Part shown: piece after piece, positions 27,914 through 41,667 of the stretch
Position numbering within the stretch: the first letter of the stretch is position 1
Layout of the letters: each line of letters opens with the position of its first letter
Source: Symsagittifera roscoffensis
Lineage: Eukaryota > Xenacoelomorpha > Acoela > Convolutidae
DNA: 64,000 nucleotides
Assembly (NCBI RefSeq): GCF_963678635.1
Contig: NC_087065.1
Coordinates: forward strand, 64,138,973-64,202,972
Direction: 5' to 3'
The notes under the pieces: model-generated
What the model was told of the DNA's origin: nothing
Database searches by the model: none
What the model saw: only the letters and a program-made list of their open reading frames with translations
Program-made: the position numbers and the translations under genes

Positions 27914-28412
27914 CTAAATGAAGAACAAAGATTAGCCCATAAACATTTTTTAGCTTTCTATTGTTGATATCGAAAAGCCCAGTTCTATTGTTGATATCGA
28001 AAACGGTTCCCAAATCTTAATATTTTGAAGACTCAATATCTAATAACATTCCAATTTTTTCAATTCCAAAAAGTTCAAATATCTTAATTCATTCCAAATC
28101 ATAAAATTTCCAAGTCGTGTCATTATCAAAAAATCATTCCATGTCAAAATTTTAAATTTGTTCACGTCAAAAACTACAAAAGTGCGTTTGTGGTGAGTAT
28201 TTGCTTAAAACATTTTAAATGATGATTGGTTCTTCATTTTAAGTTCTCACATGAAGAATCAGAGCCTTTCAGGGCTAGTTGTGTCTAATTAAATTGACAG
28301 GATCAACAAATGTTATTAATTTGGTCCCAACAAGATCCAAAACCCCAAAGGATGGAACCCTTAATGTAAAGAAATGGAGGGGACTTGGAGAGGTGCTTTT
28401 TTCAATACTAAC
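27914..28412 (-). other. Predicted second intron of the polymerase gene, 499 nt
   Basis: Donor GCAG|GTTAGT at 28413/28412 and acceptor TTTAG|ATTC at 27914/27913. The upstream exon ends in phase 1 and the downstream exon resumes with the two missing bases, so the join keeps frame between the KLYLLKY and SAKGV parts, which are neighbours in this polymerase family. The first 34 codons of the open frame at 28013 (two FDINNR words) fall in this intron and are probably not coding. Confidence 0.65.
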
Positions 28413-30972
28413 CTGCATATTTCAACAAGTAGAGCTTTGGTTTCAACGCGTTGAATTCTGCAATGATTTTTCCCGCCGCATCGTCCTTAAATTTAACACA
28501 ACCTTCTTATTCAGATTGCTGAATAAGAAATGATCGCTTGGGTAATTGGAAAAATCGAAACTATCGGTCAGTTTTTGCAGATCTGCGTATATGTCTTCTG
28601 TTTTTATCGCATAAATAAACGAATCTATGTCACTGTATAGCAGATCAAGGTTCATGTTTATTTCATTTGCCGATAATGAAAGTAAAACATGAATCTTTTC
28701 GACAAATCCAAAATACTTGCACCAATTATTATGGGTTTGTCACACAAAATACTCGTTACAGCGAAACAAACAGTAGCAACTTCATCGTCGATTATCTGGA
28801 AGCTTTTCATCAAAGCTATTTTTTGAAGCAATTCTCCTTCGTTTCTAATAATTTCTAGTTTTTTGCGTCCTATTTTTGATTCCATAGTTTTTCCGAATGC
28901 TGAATTTACGATAAGCTTGTAAAAGTTCTCTTCAAATTTGTTGTGCGCTGAGATTCTCAATTGAGTGTTTAAATCGACAAACGGCTCCATCCATCTACCT
29001 TGACAAAATTTTAAGACCATAATCAATTTGGTAACTCTTAAGCCTAGTTCTATGTAGAGTTTGAAGGTAGTGCAGAAGGTAGCCTTCCTTTGGATCTAAT
29101 GTTTGAACCAGTTTTGGTACCTTTGGTAGCGACGTGACCCCCATCTCCCCTAACATCTGTATTTGCTCGTTACTTAGTTTATCCGTGCCGATAACTTCAC
29201 GTGAGGGGGCTAGCGGGTAGTCTGCAAAGTAATCTTGAAGTTCTTCAGGTATACTGAGATCCACTTCCAAAATGTATCCCCACTCAGATTTATCATCGGT
29301 TTGCAAAATATATTCGAGACTTTCCTCAACTATTGAGAAATCTTTGATGGGAAGGGGACAGTGTTTCATAATACCCCCGTATCAATTGTAAGCGTCTATA
29401 CTCAATAGATAGCTAGAGGGCTCTTCAGGATTGTAGTCTTTGAGGTATTTGTTGTTGGCCTTAAAAAAACGGCGTGCATATATCGATGACAACCCTCCCC
29501 GAATCATTTTTTGAACCATGTTCAAATGATCCCTTTCAGTAAGGAAATTGAGGTCTGCTTTGCAGACTTTTAAGAATGCATCGCCCGAGAGGTTACTAGC
29601 CGTGAAGTAGCATGCACAATCTAATCGGTACGTTTCGTAACAAACTTCACGAAAGGCTTCGAATACTGAAGCGTGTAGTGTTACGTCCGTTGCTAGGTAT
29701 ACATCATGGTACTCGCCTAGTGATGCGCATTTCGTTTCGGCGAAAACTTTAATGGCATGGTTGTACTGATTTTTTGAAACACTTATTTCCGCTCCGTGTA
29801 AAAAGTTGCTCCACATTTTTCTAGGTGGCAGTCGAGTTTCTCGAAATTTTTCAAAACTAATTAAGTATGAATACGGATAAAACCTTTTTGTTTTAGCAAT
29901 GCTATCTGTTCTGCTGAGTAACCAAGTTCTTCAAAGTAATTTTCCAGTAGAAAAATTTTTTCTTCCGGCAAGTATTCGACGAGTTTCGAAATGGGGGACA
30001 GCATGAATTTATAGGAGTTTATGAAACGTAGATTTTCATACACTTTTTTGAGTTTTCCGTTTTTATCGGTGTATGATATGATATAGGCCGACATAGTGAG
30101 TGATATATACTTCTCCTCAGTGGAAGGGATCACTGAGTAAGTGTCTTTGGGGTTACTGTTTGAGAGCGCTTTCGTAATGAAATGCAGATCATAGTTTGAC
30201 AAGTTATGCGCTTTTACGGGTATATAGTTCGCCGTTTTTCGATTGAGATTGCATTCGTTATGCGCCCACCCCACGAACTTGTTGGTATAGTGACAGTGAT
30301 CAAGTACAACTTGGTCATTGTCAGCAAATTCTGTTTCACATATCCAAAAAGTGTGCACCTCTTCACGCGTGCAACTTGGTGTGCCAGTGAACGTGTAGTT
30401 TTTTCGTTTTTCGAGGTATATTTGTTTCGCGAACGATTCGAGCGAGGCGATCAATTCCTTCTTAACATTTTCTCCTCTCTTCAGCTCAAACCTTAAAACT
30501 TTGCGCTTCCCAAATTCAACAACGGCCAGAGCGTAACCGCATGGTTGATGTATCTCTAGTGTTTGGGTGCTAGATTTTTCGGGGTCGAGTTGCGGTCCGT
30601 ATACGGGTAGTAGTAGCGATTCGAGGTCAAAGTAAATGACTCTCGGTACATACCAGCGGGCAATTAAATTTTTGAAACGATGAGTGTCCTTTCCCGGTTT
30701 TGGCATAGTGATTACCACTCCCTCGTCTTGGTAGCACGTTTCCTGGTGCTTTTGTAGTGTATCGACGGATGAACATGTATGAAAGCATTTGCGGCAAATT
30801 TGGTTTCGGTCTCGGAGTTTCGGTTTTCCACGCACATATTCCATAACCCTCATCAAATCAGTGATCAGCACATAGTGATGAGTTTGTCCGTTGCTGAGTA
30901 GTAGTAGGTCAACACAGATCACTTGAGTATTTGCTGGACACTCTCAAAGGTAGCAATTCACCTTCGTTGTAC

Positions 30973-31067
30973 CTAATGAAAACAAACAATTGAGTGCTCG
31001 GGTTTCTGGATGAACGTAATGTGTTTTGATAATTAAACAAATTTTTTGTCAAAAAAATCAATCTCAC
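30973..31067 (-). other. Predicted first intron of the polymerase gene, 95 nt
   Basis: Donor TTCCG|GTGAGA and acceptor TTTTCATTAG|GTAC. Exons join in phase 2 at an Arg codon, bringing VNIF next to YNEGELLPLR, the order expected in the family. The intervening DNA has stops in this frame. Confidence 0.7.
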
Positions 31068-31380
31068 CGGAATATATTGACTTGATAGTTGTTAAGTTCT
31101 TTAAATCTGTCAAAATCGTATAGAGCCATTGGCATCTCGTACCAGCCTTCAATTTTCACAACATGTTCTTGGGAGAGCTTGTAATTTTTCAGTTTGTTTT
31201 GATGTTGGTAGCTTTGGGCAGCAGGACAAAGAACAGTTGTGGTCTCTGAATATTGATCATGGTACGCGGCCACAAAGCAGTATAGAAAGCACTTCTGATC
31301 GTTTCTCGTTTTCATGTTGGTGAAACTCTGTTTCACCGGTTTCAATGAATTGTGAAGGTCAATGTATGAGCCAGCACGGA

Positions 31381-31580
31381 NNNNNNNNNNNNNNNNNNNN
31401 NNNNNNNNNNNNNNNNNNNNNNNNNNNNNNNNNNNNNNNNNNNNNNNNNNNNNNNNNNNNNNNNNNNNNNNNNNNNNNNNNNNNNNNNNNNNNNNNNNNN
31501 NNNNNNNNNNNNNNNNNNNNNNNNNNNNNNNNNNNNNNNNNNNNNNNNNNNNNNNNNNNNNNNNNNNNNNNNNNNNNNNN
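31381..31580. other. Assembly gap (200 N)
   Basis: Exactly 200 N, a scaffolding gap of unknown true size. It cuts the 5' part of the polymerase gene and lies about 290 bp from the truncated end of retroelement copy 2. Confidence 1.
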
Positions 31581-31870
31581 TTTTCGTTAATCAAGGATTT
31601 CTTAGTGCCTTCCTTTTAGGAGCAGCACCTTTAACTTGGTATCAATCCGAGTTTTTTCAGATAGTTTCATTTATTCGCCGTTTTCTCAGGGAGAAAATTT
31701 TTCAAGTTTAGATAATAGGTTGTTCTGAACCTTTTGGACGCAGTGTTCCAGTCGATTGAAGAAGTTTCTCGGTTAAGCTCTTTTCCTAATTTTCTATCAA
31801 GATCCATGGTAAATTAGGGGTTTTCAAGTTCTTTTTGTATTTTCTCTATTTAAAATGGTTTGGTTCATTT

Positions 31871-32914
31871 ATATCTAATAGAACGATAATAGAACTACCC
31901 GGAATTGGAAGAAGACCTCGAACCACAGACGACATACGACAAAGTAGAAACTTACCAAATAGTTATATGATAGTACTGCAAAATTCAACACAAACTTTTA
32001 TATTTAGAATCTTATTAGCAATGAATTTAGATTTTCATTTGCAAACTTAAATCTAGAAGTCAATCTTCATGATCATTTCAGGCGCTAAACAAAATATTAA
32101 TATACAATAAAGATTGATAAAAAGATCTCAGATCGTTTTCCTAAAATTCTGCAGTATTCTATAAAACATGTTTGGAAAATATTTATTGAAAATCAAAACA
32201 AAAATTAGTAGCATGACAATAAACTGTTAGTAATCATAAAATCATCAGTTGTCCCAGCTTCATCACCTAAAACATAACAGCAATCATAAGCTCACTAATA
32301 TCATTAAAACACTAAATCTTTTCTTAAATAAATTTAAACCATTTTAAACTTAAATTCACTTAATTTTAAAATCAGATCATCAAGGCTTATCCTTGGATCA
32401 AAAAGAACAATTTTGTTCTCCCCCACCCACTTAGCTAGTGTCTAACGACCTCAAACGTCGATTCACTATCCAACCCTTTCAAAAAACCCAAGACTAACAG
32501 AAATTTTTGAACAAAACTAATCATTCAAATTAGGATAAACAGTGAAGAACTTCGGTTATTCATCTTTCACTTGAACCCTCCCCTACCAGACCCAGGATAA
32601 ATCTTAGACTAAGTAAGTTTAAAATAGTATCTAACGAACTACTCGCGTTCTAATTATACCTGAACCTTGTGGATCGATTTACTATTCTCCAACCCTGAAC
32701 ACAATCACTACCCCTAAGTAAGATTAAGTAAGTTAACACCTTAGCTTATACTAGCCACGAGAAAGTAAAAAATCATTCTTCGGAATCGATATACTTTTCT
32801 CTCCAACCCTGAACAAATAGACCCAGGTTAAGCTAACCAAAAAATCGTAAGGACTAACAATTTAAGAAAATAGAAATCATCTAACAACTTCTTGCATCCG
32901 TCATCCTAAACCTT
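31871..32914 (+). other. Leader of copy 2 with remnant of the leader ORF
   Basis: Matches 19891-21020 of copy 1. The leader-ORF remnant ends at 32050. The block duplicated in copy 1 is single here. No other ORF. Confidence 0.6.
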
Positions 32915-33382
32915 ATGTCATTTAAAAATCTAGGAAACAAACAAACAATCGTTTTATACAACTGTGAAATAGATAACAAAAAATACGACCTTGTAATCAC
33001 ACCACACACACAAACAGTATGATGTATCAGAACAAAACGACAAACACTAAAAAGGAAAATAATAACTAAACAAAGACAAATAACACGAAAAAGATTTTTG
33101 AAAAATAGAAACGCATTCTCAGAATCAGAAGTCAGCAATTTACACGAACTTTATAAATTAAAAGAATCCATTGATAAAAATTGCCCTATTCACGATCAAT
33201 TATATTTTTCCGACTCAGAAACAACTTCAAATTCATCAAAAAGAGGAAAAAGAAGAATAAAAAAGCAATATAAACACAAACCAATACACTTGTATAATTG
33301 GAATCAACCAATTAGACACATCGATAATTACCTATTAACAGTCATTAAACGAAAAAATGAGCCAAACACACACTCCAAGTGA
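32915..33382 (+). pseudogene. Basic ORF of copy 2, broken
   Basis: Counterpart of the 155-aa basic ORF, ATG at 32915, with one in-frame TGA at 33020-33022 (codon 36). The downstream part, including SDSETTSNSS and the basic RGKRRIKKQY block, is well kept, and the 26-nt overlap with gag is the same as in copy 1. Confidence 0.75.
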
Positions 33383-36300
33383 AGATAGTCCAGACGATGA
33401 CGATATCTACCCCTTCCTAGTAGATGCACCCGATAATAGAGGACAACATGATCTTTGCAAGAATTTCCTCCTAAATTTGTTTGAACCCGGAATTAGCCCA
33501 TGTAAAACAGAGTTCCCAGATGTAAAAATAAAAAGACAGATTATTGATCACTCTCTGAAAAATATATGTAACTTAACACAACAATACGGAATCTACACAA
33601 TAGAATTCAGCTCACCAAACCCGAATCACCGCAAATATGTAATTCAAACAGACGATCTTGATTTAGAATTTTCAAAAGTATTCTCAGAATATATAAAAAG
33701 CATACAATATCATAACTCACAAAGAGCAAACTCCATATTTACTAATGAAGTTTTTGCAATAATATATAGTTATTTTTCAATATTAGAAAACGAAAAACCA
33801 ATCCCGCATATCTCACCGAATGAGACATCCAAACTTATAAAGGTACGACATGAAATCACACTATTCTCAACTTTTCTACAAATAATTAAAGAAAATTTCA
33901 CTAAAGATGAAGTTTCACAACATACAAAACATGACTTACAAAAAATTTTGGCATGGTTTATAATAGATTATTTCACACATAATATAGATTTAATTTCACA
34001 AGCAAGAAAAAATTTCAGACCCCAAAATTCAAACGATGATACCGCCATCACAGAACAATCAGACTACGTTTGGGACCCCGAATGGTGTCATTATGCATTC
34101 ATAAACATCCCACAATCAATCTCAAGTCAGGCAATAAGTACAATATCTTATGTAAGAGATTATGTAAGGGTAATACCATTATCCATTGATGCAACACCAT
34201 TAAACTACAATACATTTATACCCGATACGCGAAATAACAGTTTAAATTCGACCGTCATACACAATGAAAACCTTAATGGAACTAGGAACCTCACTCAACA
34301 AGATATTCAAACACCATCACAATTCATAAATGAAGAAATTGTCCAAACAACAACTACACAACAAAGTATTTCACCAATACGTCCAAATTTAACAACACCA
34401 AGAAATACAAATACTTCACTAGCACAAGTAACCTTACAATCAACCGTTAAACCTTCGGTTGCTCCAAAATATTCACAAATGGATTATCAAACATATAGAC
34501 CCATGACAATACCGTCAAAAACACGCAGAACGTTCACAAGAAACACTTTTGCGGAACACAATTATAATTACGCACATTCATCAAAAACAAACTATCCCCC
34601 ACGAAAAAGTAATAATAATCAGATAAGATCTCAATATTGGGATAATCCAAAGGCAACAACCAACCCAGTAAATTTTCAAACTAATTCACATCCTCCACAG
34701 GATCGTAGTGAAAATTACCCATTCTTTCAACAGAATAAAAATAAAAAGCAAGCATCTCATCAAACGGATTATTTATCCTCTGACGATGATTATTTACAAC
34801 CAGATATATTTGCACCATATACTCAAGAATATCGTGGACAAGGAGTGCAGAAACCGTATACATTTCATAAAACTTTCTCCACACCCAACAGATACACAAA
34901 ATCAACAACCAATACAAATGCAAAACCCAATTAATACACAATCTTTTTAACCAATTCAGCCACAAAACCCAATGATTACACACTCGTATCAACCAACACA
35001 AATGCAAAATGAAATACCACTTCCATATTACCTTCAACAACACGAAATAACAAAAAATCAACTTTCAAATTTTTCACAAATGCCAAATGCCGCAGAATCA
35101 TTACAAATGACAATGAATCCATACCTTATGGGTGGATCATCAATAACATCAAACAAACCATTAATGGTATTCACAGGAACAGACCCTGAATATTCTGTAG
35201 AAGATTATTTAAATGCAGTAACAGCAAATTTAATTTTAAATATAGGACCTGAACCAATTAATACGCCACTACATCAAAATTGGATACATCGACGCACAGC
35301 GTTGATACAGACAACCTTAGACGGCGCAGCCCAAAAATGGTTTTCAGTATTGCCTATAGAAATAAAATCAAATTGGAAAAGATTTACACAAGAATTTTCA
35401 AAAATGTTTGACTTCGAAAGAAACAAACAACAACAAAGAGTTTTATGTAATGAAATTCGCAGATTACCAAATGAAACCATCAAACAATTAGCAGTACGTA
35501 TCGAAACACTAGTTCGAAAAGCATATTCATTAAATACACACTACTATAAAAACACAAAAATGACAGAAATCTTAATGATGACCTTAACACCTCAATTAAG
35601 GAAAATAGCAATAAAAAAGAGAGCATCCCATCCCTCCTCAATTCGAGAGCCCGATTTAGATTTTCGAAAACTAGTAGACAAACTAGAGCAAGCGGAAATC
35701 ACAATGAAACTTGAAGAAACAGAAAATCTGAAATTACAATATATTAACCGAATTGAAACAAATACCACAAATATCAACAATATACAGGAATAAGATACAG
35801 ACCTCGTTGAAAAAATCACTGAAATACTCAATATTTATGAAAAACACCCAAACTTTAAAGGCAAACCATCTTTCAAAAAATGGTGTAATTATTGCCGACG
35901 ATACGGACATAGTATTTCTGAATGTAGACAAAAACAACAGGACAATCAAAACAAACCTCAAAAATACAAAGAACCAAATAAATCATTCTATCAATACATG
36001 AAGAAAGAACAAAATCTACCAAACAAAAAAGTATACAGCAACAACAGTTCAGGAAAACCACTTCCGAACAATACCAATTACACGAGAACCCAATCACCAT
36101 ATAACTCAAGTTATAGAGGAAGATCACCAGAACGAAGAAATACACAAAATTCGTCACAAAATCATTACAATAGACCAAATAGTCGAAATAACTACTCCAG
36201 ATCAAATTCGAATACAACACAATTTGTTTCTAGATCTAATTCCCAATCAAGGAATAATTACTATCCAAACAATCAATCACGAAACTCATCATATAATAGA

Positions 36301-36660
36301 AATAGAAACTACTCCAATAATCGAAATAGAAGTTATTCAAACAACCGAACCCAGAATTACCCGAACAATCGATCAAGGAATAACTCATATAACAGATCAA
36401 ACTATAACAGACCAAACAATAATTATCAAAACAGATCACGAAATAATTCACAAAATCGACATTCAAGTTATAATAATCGTTATAGAAATTATTCCCAATC
36501 ACCACACAGAAATAATAACCATTATAATAATTCTAACAATCGCCACAGAAGTAGTACACCTAAACATCAAAGACATATTAATCAAGTACAATCAAATCCA
36601 GAAACAACATCAGACCCCCCAGGTATTGATGACACAGGAAATAACTAAATCAAATTAACT
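33357..36660 (+). pseudogene. gag: Gag region of copy 2, broken
   Basis: Starts ATGAGC at 33357 and is open for about 510 codons. A frame change near 34885 is followed by TAA at 34948-34950, then the capsid domain is open without interruption (34972-35790), crossing the point where copy 1 is shifted. TAA at 35791-35793 stands where copy 1 has a Ser codon. The zinc knuckle (CNYCRRYGHSISEC, about 35886-35927) and the Asn/Arg/Ser/Tyr linker follow in the same frame to TAA at 36646-36648, beside another frame change. Confidence 0.85.
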
Positions 36661-36710
36661 GTGAATCATCAGATTCAGAAAGTGATACAGAAAACACTAT
36701 CTCCATAAAT

Positions 36711-39700
36711 ATGATAGCAGTCAAAAATTACTACGAACCTATTATATATGAACAACCTTTTTCATCACATATATATGAAAATCAATTAGAACTCCTTCAC
36801 AATTATTATATTGAACCAATCCATTCCACACAAACGGCACCAGAAACTAACGAAATCAACACTACAAATCAATCCAATGAAAATGATAAAACAAAATGCT
36901 TGAATACAAATCACATCTATCAAAATATACAAAAAGAACAACCCAAAGAAAAAATTTGGACAATACCATTTCTTTTAGAAAGTCCAAGAAAAAAAGAATT
37001 TCAACCACCAGATCTTGAAATTGATTTTTTAATTGATTCAGGAGCAGAATCAAACATAATAAACATTCTCACATGGAATGAGATAAAAACATTACACCCA
37101 AAACTAACACCTCTTGAAACCTCCAGTAAACTAGCAACAGCACAAGGATCAACATTGGTAAACTATGGAAAAATTCAATTATTTCTTCTCCCCACAAGAA
37201 CAATAGAGCAAAATAAAATTTTAAGTAAACCATTTAAACAAATATTTCATATCACTGATATTAAACACAATATCATTGTAATACCATTTATCTCTAAATA
37301 TATACCAACAATCAACATTTTGAATAGTAAAATACTAATCAAAGATAAATACACAAAAACAAAAGACACATCCCTAACATTTTTTCAAAGATTAAACAAA
37401 CAACCACCATTCTTTTCAAAATTTTATCCAATATATAACCAACAAAGAAAACACCTGAAACCACTATCAGGAAACATATATAATTTTTCAATAAAACAAG
37501 TTCACCAATATGATAAAAAACAAAATGAACAACAACTCTATATGTCAGACTTTGAATTCAAACCTATCCATAAATTTTTCAAAATCACAATTTCTTCCAT
37601 AAAATATTTGAAAAACTCGAATTCAGATATTATTTCGTTACATGTATACAAAAATACACCCTATCAAGTAACATTACTTTTAGGACTTTTGGGATATTGC
37701 GAAACCAACGCTACGATATCACCAGTACACGAAAAAGCATACCGCGTAAATAATATACTCCAATTATTGGATATTTGTCAATCCACAATTCTTTATGAAG
37801 AATTATCCATAAATAATACAATAAGTAATGAAAAAAGAAATACAGATTATTTCACAAAAACCCCATATTTCAAACCTACATTCAACATAAATAACTATAC
37901 AGAGAATCAACAGAAATTTTTAACAATGTTTAATTTCCAACGCTAACTTCCAATGCTAATAAAATATTCATCAGTCTATGCAACATCCAAATTTGATGTT
38001 GGCAAAATTAGTTCATCACTACATCTCCCATTAAAACCTGACGCAGTTTTCAAAAAACAAAGAGTAAGTAAAGTACCAATTCATTTACACGATAAAGTGA
38101 ACAGATTACTCGATATTTTAGAACAATACAAAATTATATCACCCTGTTATCATCCTAGCAAAAGGAGAATCTTTAAAAATAGTTCTAGACGCTAGATATC
38201 TTAATTCACTAATAGACGAATCAAAATGCAATTGGCGTATTGAACCAATACAAGTTATTTTAACAATAATAAACGGAAAATACTTTACAACCGCAGATAG
38301 AAATAGTGCATATAATCAAATGCCACTAGATGAACAATCGCGACGCTTAACACAATTTGTTATCGGAAATCAGCAATATGAATTCAACCGCCTATTCTAT
38401 GGAATATCCATAGGACCAGCAGCATTTTCAGCTTTCATGAGCAAAATTTTTAGATCACTAATACTCAAGAAAAACGCAATCACCTATTTAGACGATGTTT
38501 TTATGCAATCACAGACAAAAGAAGAAATGTTTAATGTTTTAGAACACTATCACAAAATACTTCAGAACGAAAATCTGAAGGCCGCCCCCGATAAATCACA
38601 CTTCTTTTTAACACGAGTTAAATTCTTAGGACACAATATAGAAAGAAAAACAATTACTCCATTAAAATCACGCATTGATGCTATTCAGAAGCTCCAACCA
38701 CTAACAAACAAAAAGAAAATCCAAGAATTCCTTGGAATGTTAAATTTTTTAAGCAAATATGTCTATAAAATGCAATTATACCTAAGACCATTCTATAATA
38801 TACTTAGACAACAAAATAATTTTGAATGGAACACAGAACATCAAGCACGATTTGAAGAAATTAAAAAACTCCTAACTGAACAAATTTCGAATACAATTCC
38901 AGATCCAAATCAACCATTCTATGCAATGTGCGATGCTTCGAATTTCTGCATCGGCGCAGCATTATTACAATCACACAATGGCACAAACAAAATGAATCTT
39001 ATATCAGCAAATTCTCGATTATTCACTCAAGCAGAGCTACGACTCTCAACTCTAATGAGAGAATGTACAGCCATAATATATACACTAACAGAATATGAAT
39101 TTCTGATACTTGGATCAAAACATCCAACAGTTCTATTCACAGATCACAAACCAATCATTTTTCTCTTTACACAAAAATCTAATCCAAATCACCGAGTTTA
39201 TAGATTTCAATTAATTCTAATGAAATTCCCAAACTTACATATAGTTTGGACAGCAGGAAAGAATCTTGCATTACCAGACACTTTAAGTTGAAACACACCA
39301 CCTGAATTACTTACACGTAAAACTACAGTTGAAATACCCAAAAATATAAAATTTTACCTTGCAGAAAACGAAACATCACCCCGACTAGAATGCAAATATG
39401 CAGTAAAAACTGACGTTGAACAATCACAAATAAATAATCTACAACACTTCCCACTTTATTTAGATTGCCAAAATAACCACTACAAAGTTGATCTACTTGG
39501 AACATCAACTTTTAAACCAATTCCATATTCACAATGGATAAAAAATAACACCCAACAAAAAAGAGTAAAACAACACCCGCATAAAAAAGACCTTTTTCCG
39601 TTAATTGAAAAAGAAAATCTAACTGATAAAATAAATTTATCAGGACCACAAACAAACGATTCAAAATACACAATAAATCAAGTTTTTGACCTCCATGACC

Positions 39701-41517
39701 CACTTGATACAATTCCTTTATCTAAATTAGAAATAGAAAACATTTTTCTCCCCCCAACAGATAAAATTACAATTAATACTTTGAAACAATATCAAAATCT
39801 TGACCCAATAATTAGACAACTAAAATCATGGCACAAATATAAAACTAAACCCGTAAAGGCAGATACAACAATATTAGGAAATAAAACACTCCTCCGATAT
39901 TTTCGAAAATTTAATAATACATTAATTAATGAAAACACAGACCTACTAGAATACCAATTAAATGAATCTACAGTTCCCTGTCTCCCTTTAAGTAAGATTC
40001 TCATAGCTTTTAATATCTCACATACACAAAACATTAAAGGACACTCTGGATCAGAGAAAACATATTCAAATTTCATACAAAACTTTTATTTTCCAAATGC
40101 ACCAATTTGGATAAAAGTACTATGCAATGATTGTATAGTATGTCAGCTAAACAAACCTTATCCAAATCAAAAACAAATAGCACAAAAACAAGACTTTAAA
40201 GGACAAAGTTTGTACTTTAACCACCGTATTTCATTTGATACAAAAGGACCAATTTCACCATCATCCGAAGGAAATTCCTACATTATGGTAATTGTTGACG
40301 CATTTACACATTATGTAGCACTTAACCCAGTACCACATTGTAACGCTTATTACGCTTACACAACACTTTATGAACACTGGATAGCCAAATTCGGACTACC
40401 AGAAATTTTAGTTACAGACAACGGTACGGAATTCATAAATAACGAAATCATCACACTATGTCATTTATATAACATCAAACACAAACCACGTACATCTCAC
40501 GCACCTTGGACAAACGGCTTAGTCGAAGGTATGAACCGTTCACTACAAGAATATCTTAGATGTATCATCAATGGAAATGATACAAAATACACCGAATGGT
40601 CAGCAGATGTAAAACTATTTCCCTTAGCATATAATTCACAAATCACGACAACTCTAGGAATGTCACCATATGAAATGGTTTTTAATCAAAAGCCACGCAA
40701 ACCAATTATGTTTACAGCAAACTCTCATAAAAATGCACAAAGTCATTGTCAACCGAATAAAGACTCAATTTGTTATAACCTACATTTACACACACACGAT
40801 GAAGATCATTTTCATCACCCACAAATTCTTAAATTAGCCTCCGGTACACACACCGAATGGATTTTAAACAGAGATAAAAAACACAATGAAATTTACCAAA
40901 AAGTAACAAAAAAGTTGTTACAAAGGCAAAACATTAATGAACAAATAAATTTACGTTTTACACCAGCCTCCGATTTAAAAATTGGAGCATTTGTTTCAAT
41001 ACCCAATTTTAACACTCAAAAAGGAATCTCTAAAAAATTACAACCCCTTCGTAAAGGACCATACCAAATAATTGCCAAACCCACTGATGTCACATATAAA
41101 ATCACCGACTCAGACAAAAAAGAATTTGTTCAACATCGAAACAATCTATTACCTTATTACCCAAAAGAATACGCACTACGCGAACTAACTCAATTATATT
41201 CTTTCACAGGTTTAAAAGTTATTCAAAATAACCCACATACGGAAAATAAAACAAAAGAACAACATGACATTCATCTCGAAAATCAAAATAAAAAATCAAC
41301 CACAACAAAAAACAATAAAAAAAAGCTAGATCAAAATATACCTCAAAAAGAAAGAAAAAATAGAAAATTGACAGAAAAAATAATACCCCAAGAACAAATC
41401 GACAAATCAGAACATAGAGAGTCATCACGACTTAGAAACCAACCACGTAAAAACTATAAAACATTCATCCCACAATCTAAAATATTAAAGAAAGACGAAT
41501 TTCAAAATCAGCTTTAA
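36711..41517 (+). pseudogene. pol: Pol region of copy 2, broken
   Basis: Protease motif IDSGAES is present near 37035. A small deletion with TAA at 37944-37946 precedes RT, and a deletion of about 46 nt near 38146 removes part of the RT N-terminus and shifts frame. RT palm (YLDD, about 38490), RNase H and integrase follow in one frame, interrupted only by TGA at 39289-39291 where copy 1 has CGA. The integrase core is almost unchanged at the protein level, with all three acidic residues, and the frame ends at 41517. Confidence 0.88.
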
Positions 41518-41667
41518 TATTATATTTCATAATCTTTGCACCTCTGAAATATTTTGAACTTTCATTTTTCAAAATAACATGCTGACAAACACGCACAACT
41601 CTAGATGATTTGTGCTATAGTAAGAGAAGGTGACGGATTGGACGAACGATATTGAAACACTCCAGGC

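Larger units (their letters stand above)
27234..31380 (-). pseudogene. Broken protein-primed family B DNA polymerase (Polinton/Maverick type), with introns
   Basis: Gene order on the minus strand: N-terminal fragment after the N gap (CFLYCFVAAYHDQ, ends NIFR at 31068); predicted intron 31067-30973; Cys-His finger (CRKCFHTC, about 30770-30800); endonuclease-VII-like HNH block (LDHCHYTNKFVGWAHNECN); exonuclease motif HNLSNYD; palm motif A region ending SIDAYN; YGLKIL; NSAFGKTM; motif C YSDIDS (Thr usually precedes the last Asp; here Ile); KFKDDAAGK; predicted intron 28412-27914; C-terminal exon with SAKGV and TLPFGH plus an acidic tail of about 145 residues. Breaks: frame change near 30930, near 29886, TGA at 29384-29382, frame changes near 29010, 28660 and 28500. 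The protein would replicate a linear viral or transposon genome. The polymerase catalytic Asp pair remains, but the gene is not translatable as it stands. Confidence 0.85.

Noticed and set aside
27914-28013. N-terminus of an independent 259-aa gene
   Set aside because: The rest of this frame matches the C-terminal end of the polymerase family, and a frame-preserving acceptor lies at 27914, so the first 34 codons are more likely intronic.
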